Shown here one piece after another: positions 5,065-5,305 of a stretch of 5,305 nucleotides of DNA. Both the position numbers and the translations under genes were made by a program. The notes under the pieces were generated by a model. The model had not been told where the DNA came from. It saw nothing but the letters and a program-made list of their open reading frames with translations, and searched no databases. The stretch lies in NCBI GenBank assembly GCA_013152795.1, contig JAADFS010000195.1, positions 1 to 5,305 on the forward strand, written 5' to 3'. Origin of the DNA: Deferribacteres bacterium. Lineage in GTDB: Bacteria; Nitrospirota; Thermodesulfovibrionia; UBA6902. How positions within the stretch are numbered: position 1 is the stretch's first letter; each line of letters begins with the position of its first letter.

Positions 5065-5305
5065 ATGAAAAAACAGGCTTTCATCATCTTCATTACCATG
5101 TGCGCGGTATTGGCGGCCGCATCAGGCTCTGCCTCAACGCCTGATGTTATCGACATGGACATGCAGATAATCGACAACAACATAATCGTCAGTCTCTCTG
5201 TGGAGAATGTCGCGGAATTCGAGGCGACCATAAATTCCGGCATCGAAAAGGAGATAGTGTTTACCGTGGAACTCCTCAGGGTATGGAATTTCTGGCCCGA
5301 TGAAT
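5065..5305 (+). CDS. Secreted protein resembling DUF4390 (partial, runs off the right edge)
   Basis: ATG at 5065 opens 80 codons that continue past the window end. The N-terminus is a clear Sec signal peptide, MKKQAFIIFITMCAVLAAA followed by SGSA, with likely cleavage near residues 22-24. The mature part alternates polar and hydrophobic residues like a beta-rich domain (DMDMQIIDNNIIVSLSVENV). It then gives EATINSGIEKEIVFTVELLR and V-W-N-F-W-P-D-E. The pattern 'x-I-x-x-G-I-x-x-x-I-x-F-x-V-E-L' followed by an aromatic W-x-x-W/F-x-D-E turn is what I recall of DUF4390 periplasmic proteins, whose function is unknown. AAGG at 5051-5054 or CAGG directly before the ATG may serve as ribosome-binding site. 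It follows the permease after a 210-base repeat-filled spacer, so it probably has its own promoter, which I could not identify. Confidence 0.75.
   Translation, partial: MKKQAFIIFITMCAVLAAASGSASTPDVIDMDMQIIDNNIIVSLSVENVAEFEATINSGIEKEIVFTVELLRVWNFWPDE

Noticed and set aside
4794..5243. 149-codon minus-strand ORF
   Set aside because: It runs antisense through the permease end, the C/G-rich repeat (giving the repetitive S-P-S-L-P-L-P-P-S-R-G-E type peptide typical of misread repeats) and the signal peptide of the next gene.

Overview
The window looks like a chromosomal stretch of a Gram-negative, diderm bacterium with moderately high GC. The reasons are a periplasmic Slt-type lytic transglycosylase, a LolC/LolE-type outer-membrane lipoprotein permease, and the FtsZ-ring factors ZapB and ZapA. 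The gene mix and the short intergenic repeats would suit a Nitrospirota or deltaproteobacterial-type genome. That placement is an impression, not a demonstration.

Left edge (1-548). The C-terminal tail of a probable IS630-like transposase runs off the window start on the + strand. Facing it on the - strand is an intact AF2212/VapB-type antitoxin gene. The PIN-domain toxin that should follow overlaps the antitoxin stop codon (TAATG) but ends after 15 codons, exactly where the transposase-bearing segment begins. This looks like a toxin-antitoxin pair whose toxin was cut by an insertion sequence.

Middle (about 549-2882). An AT-rich divergent region leads into a possible 56-residue membrane ORF, followed by an Slt family 1 lytic transglycosylase. 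The transglycosylase has a complete helical-repeat and catalytic body, but its signal peptide lies in a different frame just upstream, so the gene appears frameshifted near its 5' end. A rho-independent terminator candidate follows it.

Right (about 2930-4854). A division and envelope cluster holds a short coiled-coil ZapB-like gene (best start TTG at 2947 behind a strong Shine-Dalgarno), zapA, and 8 bases later a LolC/E-family permease. No LolD ATPase gene is visible in the window. ZapB and ZapA organise the Z-ring. The permease would extract lipoproteins from the inner membrane together with a LolD encoded elsewhere.

Intergenic structure and right edge. A 35-base repeat (33/35 identical) occurs between zapB and zapA and again in the spacer after the permease, each time ending 23-29 bases before a start codon. 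The first copy is embedded in a 12-bp perfect hairpin whose loop can pair with downstream sequence. The second spacer also holds GGGTGCA repeats and a C/G-rich hairpin. The window ends inside a secreted protein resembling the DUF4390 family. I found no clearly new multi-gene system. The most rewarding items are the repeat/hairpin element, the broken toxin and the frameshifted signal peptide.
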